DNA of 64,000 nt from Bernardetia sp. (GCA_020630575.1 JAHDBD010000006.1:112832-176831), one strand, 5' to 3'; counted from the first letter of the stretch, positions 35,855-44,452 are shown. A program made the numbers and translations. The notes: generated by a model not told the origin, from the letters alone.

Positions 35855-37401
35855 ATATATTTTTCAACTATTGGCAACATTTCATTATCAATAAATACAC
35901 GAATATCCTTGAAGTGATAACGCTCAAAGATTAATCTATTCCAAACCCTTGTTAATGTGCCTATATTATCTTTATCATAAATAGTTCCATTTAGTGAAAC
36001 TCTATGACCTTTTGAGATAGCCAATTTCATTTCATCTAACGTTGCATTCTCCTGTATTATATTATCAAAAGAGCAACCTAGAGATTGTCCACATGTCGGA
36101 TATAGTGATTTAAAATCAACTAGTGCCACCCACTCTCCCGTATTATATCTAGGGTCGATTACATACCCACCTTCAAAATCATGATTTTCATCATCATCAT
36201 CATCCTTAAATCTATCTTCATGACAGAAAACCAAATTATTTGAAAATTGTTCATCCCAAAAAAGTGCATCACCTAATGCAAGTGTACTAAAACCTCTTTC
36301 TAATGGAATCTTAGAGTAGTATGTTATCATTTCTAATGATGTTACTGTATTAAGTCTAAGATGTATCATCATCAATAAAATAGTATCAATTGCCGAATAG
36401 ACTATAAAATTATCTCTATCCATATACAAGTCATAGAAACTACCATCATACTTTAGTTTTGGAACATCAACAGCATTATAACCAATCTCAGTTAAACTCA
36501 TTGATGTTTTATCAACAGTATAATCAAACTTTCGTACAACTTCCATATAATCAATTTCAACCCTATGTCTAGGTGTTGCGAATGAGCGTTCACTCTTATC
36601 CAAGTCCTTTTCCTCTTGGGTCATATCCTCGGTATTCTTTCTAAATTTAGCAAACTTATCAATAGACATTTCCCTACCAACAATTTCCTTAACAGGTGAT
36701 GCTATAGCGTGATTAACACCACACTTAACAGCACGTTTATGAATATATGGTGCATCAAAATCAAGCCAATTCCAACCCATTATATGGTGAAATAATTTAT
36801 TTTGATACTTGAAGAAAGTTGTTAATAAATCATTTTCACTATGAAAAACGATATGTTTATATTCTAAAACACCACCTTTTGCGTATTTTTTAATTAAATC
36901 TTGTGCTTTTTTAGAACCTTTAAAATGTTCAGTAACCTTTTTTTGAATCATTTCAGTATATTCGGGTGTTCCCTCGACACGTTTCATTTCATCATAAATA
37001 AGTAAAACAGTAGATAGTTCACTATTTGTAATTTGAATTGTTGTTATAGGGAAGTTAGCTTCTGTTGGCTCGGGAAATCCTTTACACTTCCTAACATCAA
37101 CCTCAATATCTAGCGCAAACCAATTTGGTTTATTATATGCGAAAATCTTATCCTTAATATTTTCGGGTATTGAGTGTAATAAAAACTCTCTAAGATTTAA
37201 ATCTTTAAATTGCCTATCACCAACTTTTTTTACAGGTTCACCCGTCCAATTTCGGTATTCATTAGATTTGTTCGGGTCATTTTCTTCACACTTTACCCAA
37301 TTAGAAAATGTTGTGGGTATAGAAATTAAATCAATCTGACCATCCTCATTAACAAATGAAACCTCAACTTTACCTTTACGCTGTACAGTATCTATTAACA
37401 T
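35839..37401 (-). CDS. 43A: DNA polymerase family B, N-terminal half (exonuclease and motif A)
   Basis: A 520-residue protein. Proofreading exonuclease motifs are ExoI FALDIEVD (96-102), ExoII GWNWLDFDAPY near 220 and ExoIII YSAIDTILL near 325. Polymerase motif A is ALVDFKSLYP near 430. Translation ends about 75 residues later, before motif B, which is on a separate gene at 33484-34884. Both halves must assemble to form the palm. The clamp-like gene lies between them. Length and motif order otherwise follow T4 gp43. Secure. Confidence 0.93.
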   Translation of the reverse strand: MLIDTVQRKGKVEVSFVNEDGQIDLISIPTTFSNWVKCEENDPNKSNEYRNWTGEPVKKVGDRQFKDLNLREFLLHSIPENIKDKIFAYNKPNWFALDIEVDVRKCKGFPEPTEANFPITTIQITNSELSTVLLIYDEMKRVEGTPEYTEMIQKKVTEHFKGSKKAQDLIKKYAKGGVLEYKHIVFHSENDLLTTFFKYQNKLFHHIMGWNWLDFDAPYIHKRAVKCGVNHAIASPVKEIVGREMSIDKFAKFRKNTEDMTQEEKDLDKSERSFATPRHRVEIDYMEVVRKFDYTVDKTSMSLTEIGYNAVDVPKLKYDGSFYDLYMDRDNFIVYSAIDTILLMMIHLRLNTVTSLEMITYYSKIPLERGFSTLALGDALFWDEQFSNNLVFCHEDRFKDDDDDENHDFEGGYVIDPRYNTGEWVALVDFKSLYPTCGQSLGCSFDNIIQENATLDEMKLAISKGHRVSLNGTIYDKDNIGTLTRVWNRLIFERYHFKDIRVFIDNEMLPIVEKYIKNVA

Positions 37402-37727
37402 AATTTATCTAAAATTTTATTTAACTTTTTTATATAAAAATTACCAACTTTAAAATCATCATTTGTGGAAACAACTTTAACACCATATATTAATCTCATA
37501 CACTCATTAAAGTTTATTTTCTTAACATTTCTAAAATCTATATTAGTTGAATCAAATGTAGTTGATTTATAAACAACAACAACAAAATCAACATATGTCA
37601 ATCTAAATGCTAACGTGTTCGGTGTTGTTACGTCCTTTTCAATTTTCACAAACTTTTTTTCGTCAATATATAAACTATTATCACAATTTTTATTACAAAA
37701 ATCATATAATTTCTCATTTTCACTCAT
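37395..37727 (-). CDS. Hypothetical protein upstream of polymerase
   Basis: A 110-residue protein from the ATG at 37727. The earlier ATG at 37778 overlaps two -10-like boxes and is less likely. It looks like a small alpha/beta domain (LAFRLTYVDFVVVVYKS). It overlaps the start of the polymerase N-terminal gene by 7 bases, so the two are translationally coupled. No family recognised. Confidence 0.5.
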   Translation of the reverse strand: MSENEKLYDFCNKNCDNSLYIDEKKFVKIEKDVTTPNTLAFRLTYVDFVVVVYKSTTFDSTNIDFRNVKKINFNECMRLIYGVKVVSTNDDFKVGNFYIKKLNKILDKLC

Positions 37728-37747
37728 ATAAAAATATTTATTTTCAG

Positions 37748-37775
37748 CAAATATAGGAATTAAAACACAAATATA
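37748..37775 (-). promoter_or_regulatory. Two candidate -10 boxes (TATATTTG) before the replication operon
   Basis: On the minus strand TATATTTG occurs at 37748-37755 and 37768-37775, in the divergent gap with the late gene at 37837. The -33 elements are weak. Either could start the polymerase transcript. Confidence 0.35.
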
Positions 37776-37810
37776 CACTTTTTATTAAAAATATTGTTAT
37801 ATAATATAAC

Positions 37811-37818
37811 GATACATA
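37811..37818 (+). promoter_or_regulatory. Candidate late promoter box GATACATA
   Basis: It is 19 bases before the ATG at 37837. The surrounding ATACATATACTAAAAG is almost the same as the minus-strand sequence ahead of 14302-15963. A GTTATATAAT element is also present at 37796-37805. Confidence 0.5.
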
Positions 37819-37836
37819 TACTAAAAGATTATAATA

Positions 37837-38967
37837 ATGGCATTGAAATTAATAAACGCAACAAATTCAGAAAGGCATGAAGCTAAACAAGTTGGTAAAC
37901 ATCTTCTCGCAGGTAGATATTATAATGCTGATAAAACTGTAGAAAGATTTATAAATGCTTTTAAAAATTCTGATGAATTAATACGATTTAACCCTAGGTC
38001 AGTTATTAATGACCCAACGGTTACGGGGTTTAAATTATTTTTTAACTTCGCAGCAGAAGACGGACTATTAGCAAATGAAAAATCACCAAACTCAGCACTT
38101 AAATATTTAAAAGATATTGGTGATACAAAAAGATATGACTTACTAAAATTGTTTATTTCTAGACTTTCAGAATTAAATACAGAACAACCATGGGTATTTC
38201 AATCAATAGAAGGTTTGAGAGAGGTTTTTACAAACCCTTGGAGTGCTGTTTCTTTTTTCAACTCAACTAACAAGTTAGTTATTTCAACATATGAAACATT
38301 AGATTTAAAAGTATCTTCATTAAATCACCTTTGGAGACAAATATACTATGATAAGAATAGAGGGGTTATGGTACTTCCCGAAAATTTAAGGTCTTTTGGC
38401 ATGTCCGTATACTTATTGGATATGAGAGTTTTCAATACAAAATTCAAGTTTTTGAGAAATTGGGAGACAACATCAATTGCTGAAATAACACACCAACTTT
38501 TCGAATTTGGTAATTGTCAATTTTTAGATGAAAGTGGTGGTTCATTCTTTGATGCTGTAACTAATATATCAATACAAGAAAATTTAAGTAACTTTGTTAT
38601 AGGTTATGATGTAGCTGATTATAGTATTCTTTCACCATCCATGATGGGTGAAGAGACATTATCTAAATCTAGTTTATCATTTAAGGAAGAAATTGAATTA
38701 GTGTCAACAACAATAAGTAATGAAATTAAAAACTTTGACATTTCAAGCACTTTAAAAAAGTTTAAAGAGAATGTTAAAAATAATGCTTTAGAATATGGTA
38801 ATTCACAAGCAGCTTATTATACATATCAAGAATATGCACTTTCTAATGCAAGAACATATACTAAAAACTTATTAGGTGATATAAGAGGTGGTGTGGATGA
38901 TATAAATCAATTATTTTTAGGAAATGTGCAAGGTGCAGGGTTAGCAAATTTAGCAAATAGATTATAA
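37837..38967 (+). CDS. Baseplate/tail structural protein paired with the spike gene
   Basis: A 376-residue protein starting MALKLINATNSERHEAKQ. A characteristic segment is DPTVTGFKLFFNF followed by SALKYLKDIGDTKRYDLLKLFI and PWVFQSIEGLRE, a pattern I associate with baseplate or tube-initiator proteins of large phages. Helices dominate the C-terminal 100 residues, ending in a glycine-rich tail. Its stop overlaps the ATG of the gp5-like gene, so the two are coupled. It has a late-type box directly upstream. Specific T4 counterpart not decided. Confidence 0.55.
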   Translation: MALKLINATNSERHEAKQVGKHLLAGRYYNADKTVERFINAFKNSDELIRFNPRSVINDPTVTGFKLFFNFAAEDGLLANEKSPNSALKYLKDIGDTKRYDLLKLFISRLSELNTEQPWVFQSIEGLREVFTNPWSAVSFFNSTNKLVISTYETLDLKVSSLNHLWRQIYYDKNRGVMVLPENLRSFGMSVYLLDMRVFNTKFKFLRNWETTSIAEITHQLFEFGNCQFLDESGGSFFDAVTNISIQENLSNFVIGYDVADYSILSPSMMGEETLSKSSLSFKEEIELVSTTISNEIKNFDISSTLKKFKENVKNNALEYGNSQAAYYTYQEYALSNARTYTKNLLGDIRGGVDDINQLFLGNVQGAGLANLANRL

Positions 38968-39731
38968 TGGAAAATGGGATATTTGGAGTGGTTATAGATA
39001 ATGATGACCCGAAAAAGATAGGTAGAGTTAAAGTAAGAGTAAATGGTTATTACGATGAAATTGATGAAAGTCATATACCATGGGCTTTACCAAAAAATGT
39101 GGCGTTTAATAGATTAGACCCACCACCAAAGGAATCTATTGTTAATATAGATTTTATAGAGGGTGAAATAATGACACCCGTTTGGTATACATTTAATGGT
39201 AAGTCCTCTAGTGATATGGATATACCCGAAGACCAATATGTAAATAGTGCGGTCTTACTATATAAAGATTTAGAGGAATATGCATCTACAGGTATTGTTA
39301 AACTTTTATTTACAGAAGATGACGGTTTAACATTAGAATATAAAAAAGATGATAATGTTTCACATATACAACTTAGAAAAGATAACACAATTTATTTAAA
39401 AAATTCAAATTTTGATAAGGTGATACATATTTCTAATGAATCAATTTCATTAGGTACAGAGGATAAATCTAAAGAACCAGCAACATTGGGTGAAACAAAT
39501 CACAAAGCTTTAGATAAAACAAATGATGCTATTAAAAAATTAAGTGGTATTGTAGAATCATATGCCAAAACCATGGTTTCAATTTGTTCAAAATCATCAA
39601 TTTTGACACCATTGGTTTCACCAAATATAAAATTAAACTCTAAACTTAGTAGTGAAATTTCAAATAAAGCATATAAGGATAATAAAAACTTTTATCCAAA
39701 AACCAAGTCAAAAATAGTTTCTTTAGATTAA
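38967..39731 (+). CDS. Baseplate spike/hub protein with gp5-like OB domain
   Basis: A 254-residue protein. The N-terminus GIFGVVIDNDDPKKIGRVKV followed by HIPWALPKN is the OB-fold of T4 gp5, P2 gpV and VgrG proteins that caps the hub. A middle segment with short alternating strands (IQLRKDNTIYL, VIHISNESISLG) resembles the start of a spike beta-helix. The C-terminal 80 residues are helical, without a lysozyme domain. It would sit on the gp27-like hub from 25044-26351. Plus-strand location away from the rest of the hub operon is notable. Confidence 0.78.
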   Translation: MENGIFGVVIDNDDPKKIGRVKVRVNGYYDEIDESHIPWALPKNVAFNRLDPPPKESIVNIDFIEGEIMTPVWYTFNGKSSSDMDIPEDQYVNSAVLLYKDLEEYASTGIVKLLFTEDDGLTLEYKKDDNVSHIQLRKDNTIYLKNSNFDKVIHISNESISLGTEDKSKEPATLGETNHKALDKTNDAIKKLSGIVESYAKTMVSICSKSSILTPLVSPNIKLNSKLSSEISNKAYKDNKNFYPKTKSKIVSLD

Positions 39732-39732
39732 T

Positions 39733-39763
39733 AAAAAAGTCCACATTTAATGTGGACTTTTTT
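39733..39763. terminator. Bidirectional intrinsic terminator between convergent genes
   Basis: AAAAAAGTCCACATT and its complement (15 bp) with A/T flanks on both sides serve both the spike gene (plus) and the 39762-40238 gene (minus). Confidence 0.88.
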
Positions 39764-40238
39764 ATTTCAACTTGACACCTTTTAGTATTCTTGTTTTTTG
39801 GTTTAATGTTTTTTCAGAATCTTTTAACATTTCTGTAGCAAGTTTTGGATTTACTTTACATAGATATTCGAAACTCTTTAGCTCATACCCTTTTTTATTT
39901 AATATGTAATCTAAAGCTTCACTAGAAAAATTATTATATAACGCCTTTGATGTTTTTGATTGTTTAGATGATTCAAAAACATAACTAGGTATAAATTTAC
40001 CATTATAATATTTTTCATGTAAGAAATCTATTGTAGGGTAACCAACAACACTTTGAAGACCGTTTATGAAAATAGGGTCTTTTTTTGCTAAAGTTCTCAT
40101 TAACATAAATGCATGTCTTTCCTTAGCCTTATTTGAAAATTGTTTAAATTTAACCTTATTTGTAAAAAATGCATTGGAAAATTCTTTCCAATCAACTTTA
40201 TTTATTTTTGAAGAACGTACTTCATTAATTACTTCCAT
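39762..40238 (-). CDS. Hypothetical protein
   Basis: A 158-residue basic, helical protein. The first residues MEVINEVRSSK include an I-N-E site like those in the putative head-targeting leaders, but the leader is very short, so this is a weak match. No domain recognised. It shares one base with 40238-40741 upstream. Confidence 0.5.
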   Translation of the reverse strand: MEVINEVRSSKINKVDWKEFSNAFFTNKVKFKQFSNKAKERHAFMLMRTLAKKDPIFINGLQSVVGYPTIDFLHEKYYNGKFIPSYVFESSKQSKTSKALYNNFSSEALDYILNKKGYELKSFEYLCKVNPKLATEMLKDSEKTLNQKTRILKGVKLK

Positions 40239-40741
40239 TATTTATTATTTTTAATAACCAATTCCATATAATCTAAATGACCAAATCTTTTAGCCCAAGA
40301 ATATGATTCACCACCCTCTCTATATTCATTAATATTTTCAAATATCACATTTTTAAACTTACTAAATATCCATTTACTAGATGATGAGTGGAATGTGGTC
40401 ATACCTTTTGGGTAGTGTGATTTCATAATATTTATGAAATGTGGTAGATACATGTTTGTAAAAAGACTATTTTTATAAATCCTAACATTTTTATTATCAC
40501 CTTCCAATAGTTCTTTAAATATGTGTGAATTAATGTGTACCGAATCTTGTAAACCTTGTAATAATTGTTCACGTTCAGATTTTAATCTTTCAGATTCCAA
40601 CTGTTGAATATCAACAATTGTTTTAGTTATATGATTAGCACCATGTTTTTCGAACATTAATTTTAATATTTCAGAACTAACATCTTCATCCTGCAATAAA
40701 CTATTTTGAATTATATTTAAAATTTTACTTCTGTAGCCCAT
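40238..40741 (-). CDS. Hypothetical protein
   Basis: A 167-residue protein with a helical charged N-terminal half (QQLESERLKSEREQLLQGL, likely coiled coil) and a folded C-terminal half. It overlaps the end of the deoxyribonucleotidase gene by 17 bases and the next gene by one base, so it belongs to the rnh operon. Function unknown. Confidence 0.5.
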   Translation of the reverse strand: MGYRSKILNIIQNSLLQDEDVSSEILKLMFEKHGANHITKTIVDIQQLESERLKSEREQLLQGLQDSVHINSHIFKELLEGDNKNVRIYKNSLFTNMYLPHFINIMKSHYPKGMTTFHSSSSKWIFSKFKNVIFENINEYREGGESYSWAKRFGHLDYMELVIKNNK

Positions 40742-41246
40742 TTATTTTATTTTTTATTTCTAACATTGACGTTAAAGGTTCATATTCTTTTTTAGCATAT
40801 TCCTCACTATAATAGTAAGGTTTATAAAAAAGTGAAGTTACACCATTTTTTCTACATTGCAAAATATTTTCTAATTTATCATCTATAATAATATCTATAC
40901 CATATATTTTACAATCTATATGTTTTTGTGTTGATACAATTAATGGCTTATACGGAAACCCATTTTCAACTAAGTTTTTAATTCTATTAGCTGCATGTTT
41001 TACAGGTAACGCTGAGATATAAAAATCAAAATCGAAATCAATTTCACTAGGGTCGATTAAGTTAGGTATAGTCGACCAAAAAACATCGTTATCAATATTT
41101 TCATAAAATACTTCATTAACTTCATCTGTAGTCCATGTATCCAAAATTTCAATTTCTAAATCAGAATAATTACAAACCTGTTTATAAAAATCAAGTAAAA
41201 CACCATCCACATCAAACCCTATAACTTTTTTATCTTTTTTAAACAT
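40725..41246 (-). CDS. HAD-family 5'(3')-deoxyribonucleotidase
   Basis: A 173-residue protein from the ATG at 41246. The longer frame from 41297 would overlap the RNase H gene by 59 bases. The HAD motif I is GFDVDGVLLDF (residues 10-20), with the nucleophile Asp and the acid Asp two residues later. Motif II is YISALPV with a serine, and motif IV is DIIIDDKLEN. The size and DVDGVLLDF pattern match NT5C-type deoxyribonucleotidases, which hydrolyse dNMPs. It may balance dNTP pools or discard a specific host nucleotide. It follows RNase H with an 8-base overlap. Family is clear; substrate inferred. Confidence 0.75.
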   Translation of the reverse strand: MFKKDKKVIGFDVDGVLLDFYKQVCNYSDLEIEILDTWTTDEVNEVFYENIDNDVFWSTIPNLIDPSEIDFDFDFYISALPVKHAANRIKNLVENGFPYKPLIVSTQKHIDCKIYGIDIIIDDKLENILQCRKNGVTSLFYKPYYYSEEYAKKEYEPLTSMLEIKNKINGLQK

Positions 41247-42786
41247 CGATACCAATTTTAGAAAAAATATCACTTGTGAAATCATCAACATCTTCATCAG
41301 AAACCACTTCTAAATCATCATCAGTAGCTCCTTCAAAAATATTTTCGGTTATTGGTGCAGAACCTAATAAATTTCTATAATCCATAATAGTTTCCATATC
41401 ACATTGTTTATCCAATTTACTATCGTAAACAATTTGCATATCATCCATCACCTTGTTAGGAATAGTTGTTTCATTTAAGTATAAAAGTGTTCTATTTTGT
41501 TTAAACATTTTTATAGATAAGTTTAAACACCTTGTTAATGGGTGATTGGAAACAATTAAGTCTATAAATCTTGTGATGAATTTATTATTTTTAAGTGTTT
41601 TTGTTTCATATACAAATTCGGAATCTAATTTTGAAAGAATATTGTCAACAATTTTCTCAGTTGGTGAAAATACTTCTGATTTTAAATTAGAATTATTATA
41701 AATAGGATTCTCACCACATACTATTGAATAAAGAATCTCTTTGAAATCGCCATCTGATTTAAATAGTTCTTTAAGATTTGCTTTATAGTTTCTCTTAACA
41801 TCCTTAACATTCATTATAAGTGGTGCAGACTTTATCAAATTGTGCATAAATGTCTCAATGAAATGTTCATCAAAAAGCATATCAATACTAACATCACTTA
41901 GAGTCATATCCATAACACCTAGTGCTTTTTTAATAAACATTGTTGTTGGTGTATATGTGTTTATCTTACCGTTTTTATCAGCTTTTTTCCAACAAAATGT
42001 TGGGTGAATATTATCTTTTTTATCACCACTACAAATTTTTAGCAAAAGGAAGTCTACAGGTGTTGCATATCTAGCACAAGATTTATCAAAATGTGATATT
42101 AAATTATCTCTTTTAGATGGATTATTAGACCCAAATATTGAAAACATTGGATTTACGTCTAAATCCTTATTTGGGAAATAAGAATCCATATTTGACTCAT
42201 TCATGACAATAATATTATCACGTTCGTTAGGCATTTGTTTTAATATAAACACATTATCATTCACCAACTGATGTGAATCACCATCTGATGTATATATCAA
42301 AACTTTTTTACCTCTTTTCACCTCTTCTCTAGCAATAAGGTACATGAAATCATCACCCTCAGCACCTTTAGCTGTCAATAAAGGAACATTAAATTTTTCA
42401 TCCAACATTTCAACAAATTTAGTAAAAACCTCATCAACTACTTTCATATCTATAGGTGATTCATCTTTATTTCTATTTGCTTTATACCTAGCTTCATTTT
42501 TAGGTATATTGTTTAAAGATTCGGGAACAATCATTTCCACATCTTTTCTCCAAGAGTAACCATCTTTAGCGATAATAACATGGTCTATTGTATTACCATA
42601 TGTTTTCACAAGTTTTGAAAAACCTGTACATAACGACTTCACAAACTCTTGCGAATCTTGGACAGGCGTTTCTTTAAAAGTTAAACGTGAACCAAATGCA
42701 AGTCTATTCATAAGGTAATTACCATCTATCATAAATGTGAATTTATCCCTATTGACTTGTTTTGTATTTTTACTAATTAAACTCAT
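41239..42786 (-). CDS. rnh: RNase H / 5'-3' flap exonuclease (T4 Rnh-like)
   Basis: A 515-residue PIN/FEN-fold nuclease. Visible acidic metal-binding motifs are FMIDGNYLMNRL near 18-29, then ARYKANRN, AEGDDFMYLI near 143, YTSDGDSHQLV near 164 and LLKICSGDKKDNIHP near 250, in the family order. T4 Rnh (305 residues) removes RNA primers and flaps on the lagging strand; this one is longer by a C-terminal extension ending in a very acidic 40-residue tail. It heads the operon with the deoxynucleotidase, and a -10-like box lies 18-25 bases upstream. Secure family, extension function unknown. Confidence 0.88.
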   Translation of the reverse strand: MSLISKNTKQVNRDKFTFMIDGNYLMNRLAFGSRLTFKETPVQDSQEFVKSLCTGFSKLVKTYGNTIDHVIIAKDGYSWRKDVEMIVPESLNNIPKNEARYKANRNKDESPIDMKVVDEVFTKFVEMLDEKFNVPLLTAKGAEGDDFMYLIAREEVKRGKKVLIYTSDGDSHQLVNDNVFILKQMPNERDNIIVMNESNMDSYFPNKDLDVNPMFSIFGSNNPSKRDNLISHFDKSCARYATPVDFLLLKICSGDKKDNIHPTFCWKKADKNGKINTYTPTTMFIKKALGVMDMTLSDVSIDMLFDEHFIETFMHNLIKSAPLIMNVKDVKRNYKANLKELFKSDGDFKEILYSIVCGENPIYNNSNLKSEVFSPTEKIVDNILSKLDSEFVYETKTLKNNKFITRFIDLIVSNHPLTRCLNLSIKMFKQNRTLLYLNETTIPNKVMDDMQIVYDSKLDKQCDMETIMDYRNLLGSAPITENIFEGATDDDLEVVSDEDVDDFTSDIFSKIGIDV

Positions 42787-42803
42787 ATTTAAAATATTTT
42801 TAG

Positions 42804-42862
42804 CAAATATACATTAAATATGTTTATAAAAAAAAATTCTATACGAAAAGTATAGAATTTTA
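42804..42862. repeat. 58-bp direct repeat, copy 1 (promoter plus terminator module)
   Basis: On the minus strand it contains a hairpin terminator (42833-42861) followed by a TATATTTG -10 box (42804-42811) directed at rnh. It is nearly identical to 43167-43225, with one substitution and a one-base indel. Confidence 0.85.
42833..42861. terminator. Intrinsic terminator after the small ORF pair
   Basis: AAAATTCTATAC and its complement flank a 5-base loop. It ends the transcript of the two tiny ORFs just before the rnh promoter. Confidence 0.8.
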
Positions 42863-42866
42863 TGTA

Positions 42867-43010
42867 TTATTTTTTATTTGTATTATTTTCAATTTGGAAT
42901 TCTAAAAAGCTACAATATGTTTGTAAATACTCTATTGAACCCATATATTTATGATTGGGTGTTTTTAATTCAAATAATTTTTGAAGTTCTGTTTTTTCTA
43001 CTTTACACAT
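42867..43010 (-). CDS. 47-residue hypothetical protein
   Basis: It begins MCKVEKTELQKLFELK and ends IENNTNKK. It is mostly helical with two internal cysteines besides the N-terminal one. Its start overlaps the end of the 42998-43147 ORF by 13 bases in another frame. The pair is enclosed between two direct repeats, each holding a terminator and a -10 box. Overlap, codon-like composition and enclosure favour a real gene, but it is short. Confidence 0.45.
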   Translation of the reverse strand: MCKVEKTELQKLFELKTPNHKYMGSIEYLQTYCSFLEFQIENNTNKK

Positions 43011-43147
43011 GGTTGTTCTATTATTTTATAATCACCTTTTATTACTTTGGATAAGCATTCTAAAGAAAGTTTACTATTATTAGAAATAGACTTTATTTGC
43101 TCTTTCACTAAACCGTTTGAATCTGTTACAACGTGCCAATATTTCAT
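42998..43147 (-). CDS. 49-residue hypothetical protein
   Basis: It begins MKYWHVVTDSNGLVKEQ and ends IIEQPCVK. The N-terminus looks like a strand-turn-helix. A TATATTTG box (43167-43174) lies 20-27 bases upstream. It is coupled to the 47-residue ORF by overlap. No family recognised. Confidence 0.45.
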   Translation of the reverse strand: MKYWHVVTDSNGLVKEQIKSISNNSKLSLECLSKVIKGDYKIIEQPCVK

Positions 43148-43166
43148 TTTAATAATTTTAATATAA

Positions 43167-43225
43167 CAAATATACATTAAATATGTTTATAAAAAAAATT
43201 CTATACAAAAAGTATAGAATTTTTA
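43167..43225. repeat. 58-bp direct repeat, copy 2 (promoter plus terminator module)
   Basis: It is the same module as 42804-42862, 363 bases away. It contains a terminator (43194-43224) and a -10 box aimed at the small ORF pair. Confidence 0.85.
43194..43224. terminator. Intrinsic terminator downstream of the ART genes
   Basis: AAAAATTCTATAC pairs with GTATAGAATTTTT around a 5-base loop. It is about 105 bases beyond the restored end of the frameshifted ART gene. Confidence 0.8.
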
Positions 43226-43329
43226 TCCAATATCACGAAACCCTTATTTCGTTGAAAGTATGTGTTTTAAGTTGTTCACTCAACATATATGGTTTATACT
43301 TGGATTAACCCGCTCCATGAGCGTTACAT
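43225..43329. other. Non-coding gap after the ART gene with small hairpins
   Basis: No ORF was found. Short stems are visible: ACGAAA with TTTCGT (43235-43252 area) and CGCTC with GAGCG around CAT (43311-43323). It may be a 3' untranslated region or part of a small RNA. It could not be matched to a known RNA. Confidence 0.3.
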
Positions 43330-43811
43330 TTATTCATAGAAACTTTCAGAATCTAAGTTAACTTTTTTCAAAAGTATTGACTTAACCTGTGATGGTGAGA
43401 ATACTATATAACTATCTTTACCATCATCTTCATATAAACAACACCATCATGACCCATTTTTATTAATACATCTTTTATAGATTGGTGTTTATCTCTTATA
43501 TTATTTATACTTTCGATGTGTATTAAATCTTCATCAGTAAATTTATCTTTGAAATACTTAATTAAATTTTCGTTTGAGAAATTTAATATATCATCCATCC
43601 TATATGGATTTTGTAAGAGTATGTAAACAGGGTGTAAAAGAGTTCCACCTTTTTTCTTATTAATTATTTGAGCACATTTTTTAGTTCCAAAATGTGAACC
43701 CAACTGTCTTGAACAATCGAAAGTATCAAATATTTTATTAGTTCCATGAAAAACAACATCTTTAACAATCGATTTTTTTCTCCAATTATTTAACGTTATT
43801 TCATTAATCAT
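43330..43811 (-). pseudogene. ART-like protein gene with an apparent -1 frameshift
   Basis: The open frame ends early at 43404 (135 residues). It has VFHGT at 20-24 and GSHFG at 38-42, as in ART-PolyVal-type ADP-ribosyltransferase-like domains. The last in-frame part is GHDGVVY. If one base is added near 43430-43437 the reading continues EDDGKDSYIVFSPSQVKSIL and so on to a stop at 43330. That continuation matches the end of the neighbouring ART (SDSYIVFDSNQIKSI). So either the gene is broken, a sequencing/assembly error removed a base, or it is read by frameshifting. It follows the second ART gene by 2 bases. The N-terminus MINEITLNNW is a weak leader match. Confidence 0.7.
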
Positions 43812-43813
43812 AT

Positions 43814-44452
43814 CTATTTATAAATGTTTCCCGTTTTATTATTAAAATTCCCATTATTATAAATTGATTTTATCTGATTACTATCAAAAACTATATAACT
43901 ATCAGAATTTCCCTCACGTTCATTCTTATAAACAATAGAATCATATCCTTTAGATTTGATAACACTAATCAAATCTCTTTCCATATCCTTTTGATTTTTT
44001 TCAGATAATTTAATGTTTTTAGCTGATGATAAATCTAATTTAAAATTTTCATTAAACCTTTCTCTTAGTTTCTCTATTTCATCTTTTGGAAGTTTATTTT
44101 TACCTTCATTTTCAAAATATTCCAACAAATCGGGTATATCAAAAACATATAAATCGGGTAAACGTAAAGATTTTTCACATCTAAGATAAACAGGCATTAC
44201 AATTCTAGTACTTCCACCAACACCATTACCTTTAGGTGATAATAAAATTTCACGAGCAGCCTCAATATCACCAAAGTGTGCACCCATTTCGTTATTAGTT
44301 CTAAATTCATTAAACTTTACATTAGTTCCATGATATAAAACCCTAGGTTTCCCATTTTTGATTATTTTTGAATTAGAAAACCATTTTTTGAATTTCTTAT
44401 TATTAGAAATATCTTCAAATTCTTCTTTTATATATCTTACTAGACTTATCAT
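43814..44452 (-). CDS. ART-like (ADP-ribosyltransferase fold) protein, putative injected effector
   Basis: A 212-residue protein. Its leader MISLVRYIKEEFEDIS has an I-K-E cleavage-like site. The ART-like core follows: RVLYHGTN (37-44), GAHFG (57-61) with the conserved alternating pattern of ART-PolyVal domains, and a C-terminal DSIVYKNE...DSYIVFDSNQIKSI. His41 would be the first NAD-binding residue; the catalytic glutamate cannot be assigned with certainty, so activity is not proven. T4 Alt and ModA are injected or early ADP-ribosyltransferases that modify host RNA polymerase. A tandem paralogue follows and a SprT-like zincin overlaps upstream by 4 bases. Confidence 0.65.
   Translation of the reverse strand: MISLVRYIKEEFEDISNNKKFKKWFSNSKIIKNGKPRVLYHGTNVKFNEFRTNNEMGAHFGDIEAAREILLSPKGNGVGGSTRIVMPVYLRCEKSLRLPDLYVFDIPDLLEYFENEGKNKLPKDEIEKLRERFNENFKLDLSSAKNIKLSEKNQKDMERDLISVIKSKGYDSIVYKNEREGNSDSYIVFDSNQIKSIYNNGNFNNKTGNIYK

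Noticed and set aside
39762..40238. Head-targeting leader on the 158-residue protein (MEVINEV)
   Set aside because: The leader is too short and not amphipathic; a single I-N-E triplet is likely by chance.
42787..43330. CRISPR-like array from the repeated 58-bp modules
   Set aside because: Only two copies, far apart, with promoter-terminator content rather than short regular repeats and spacers.
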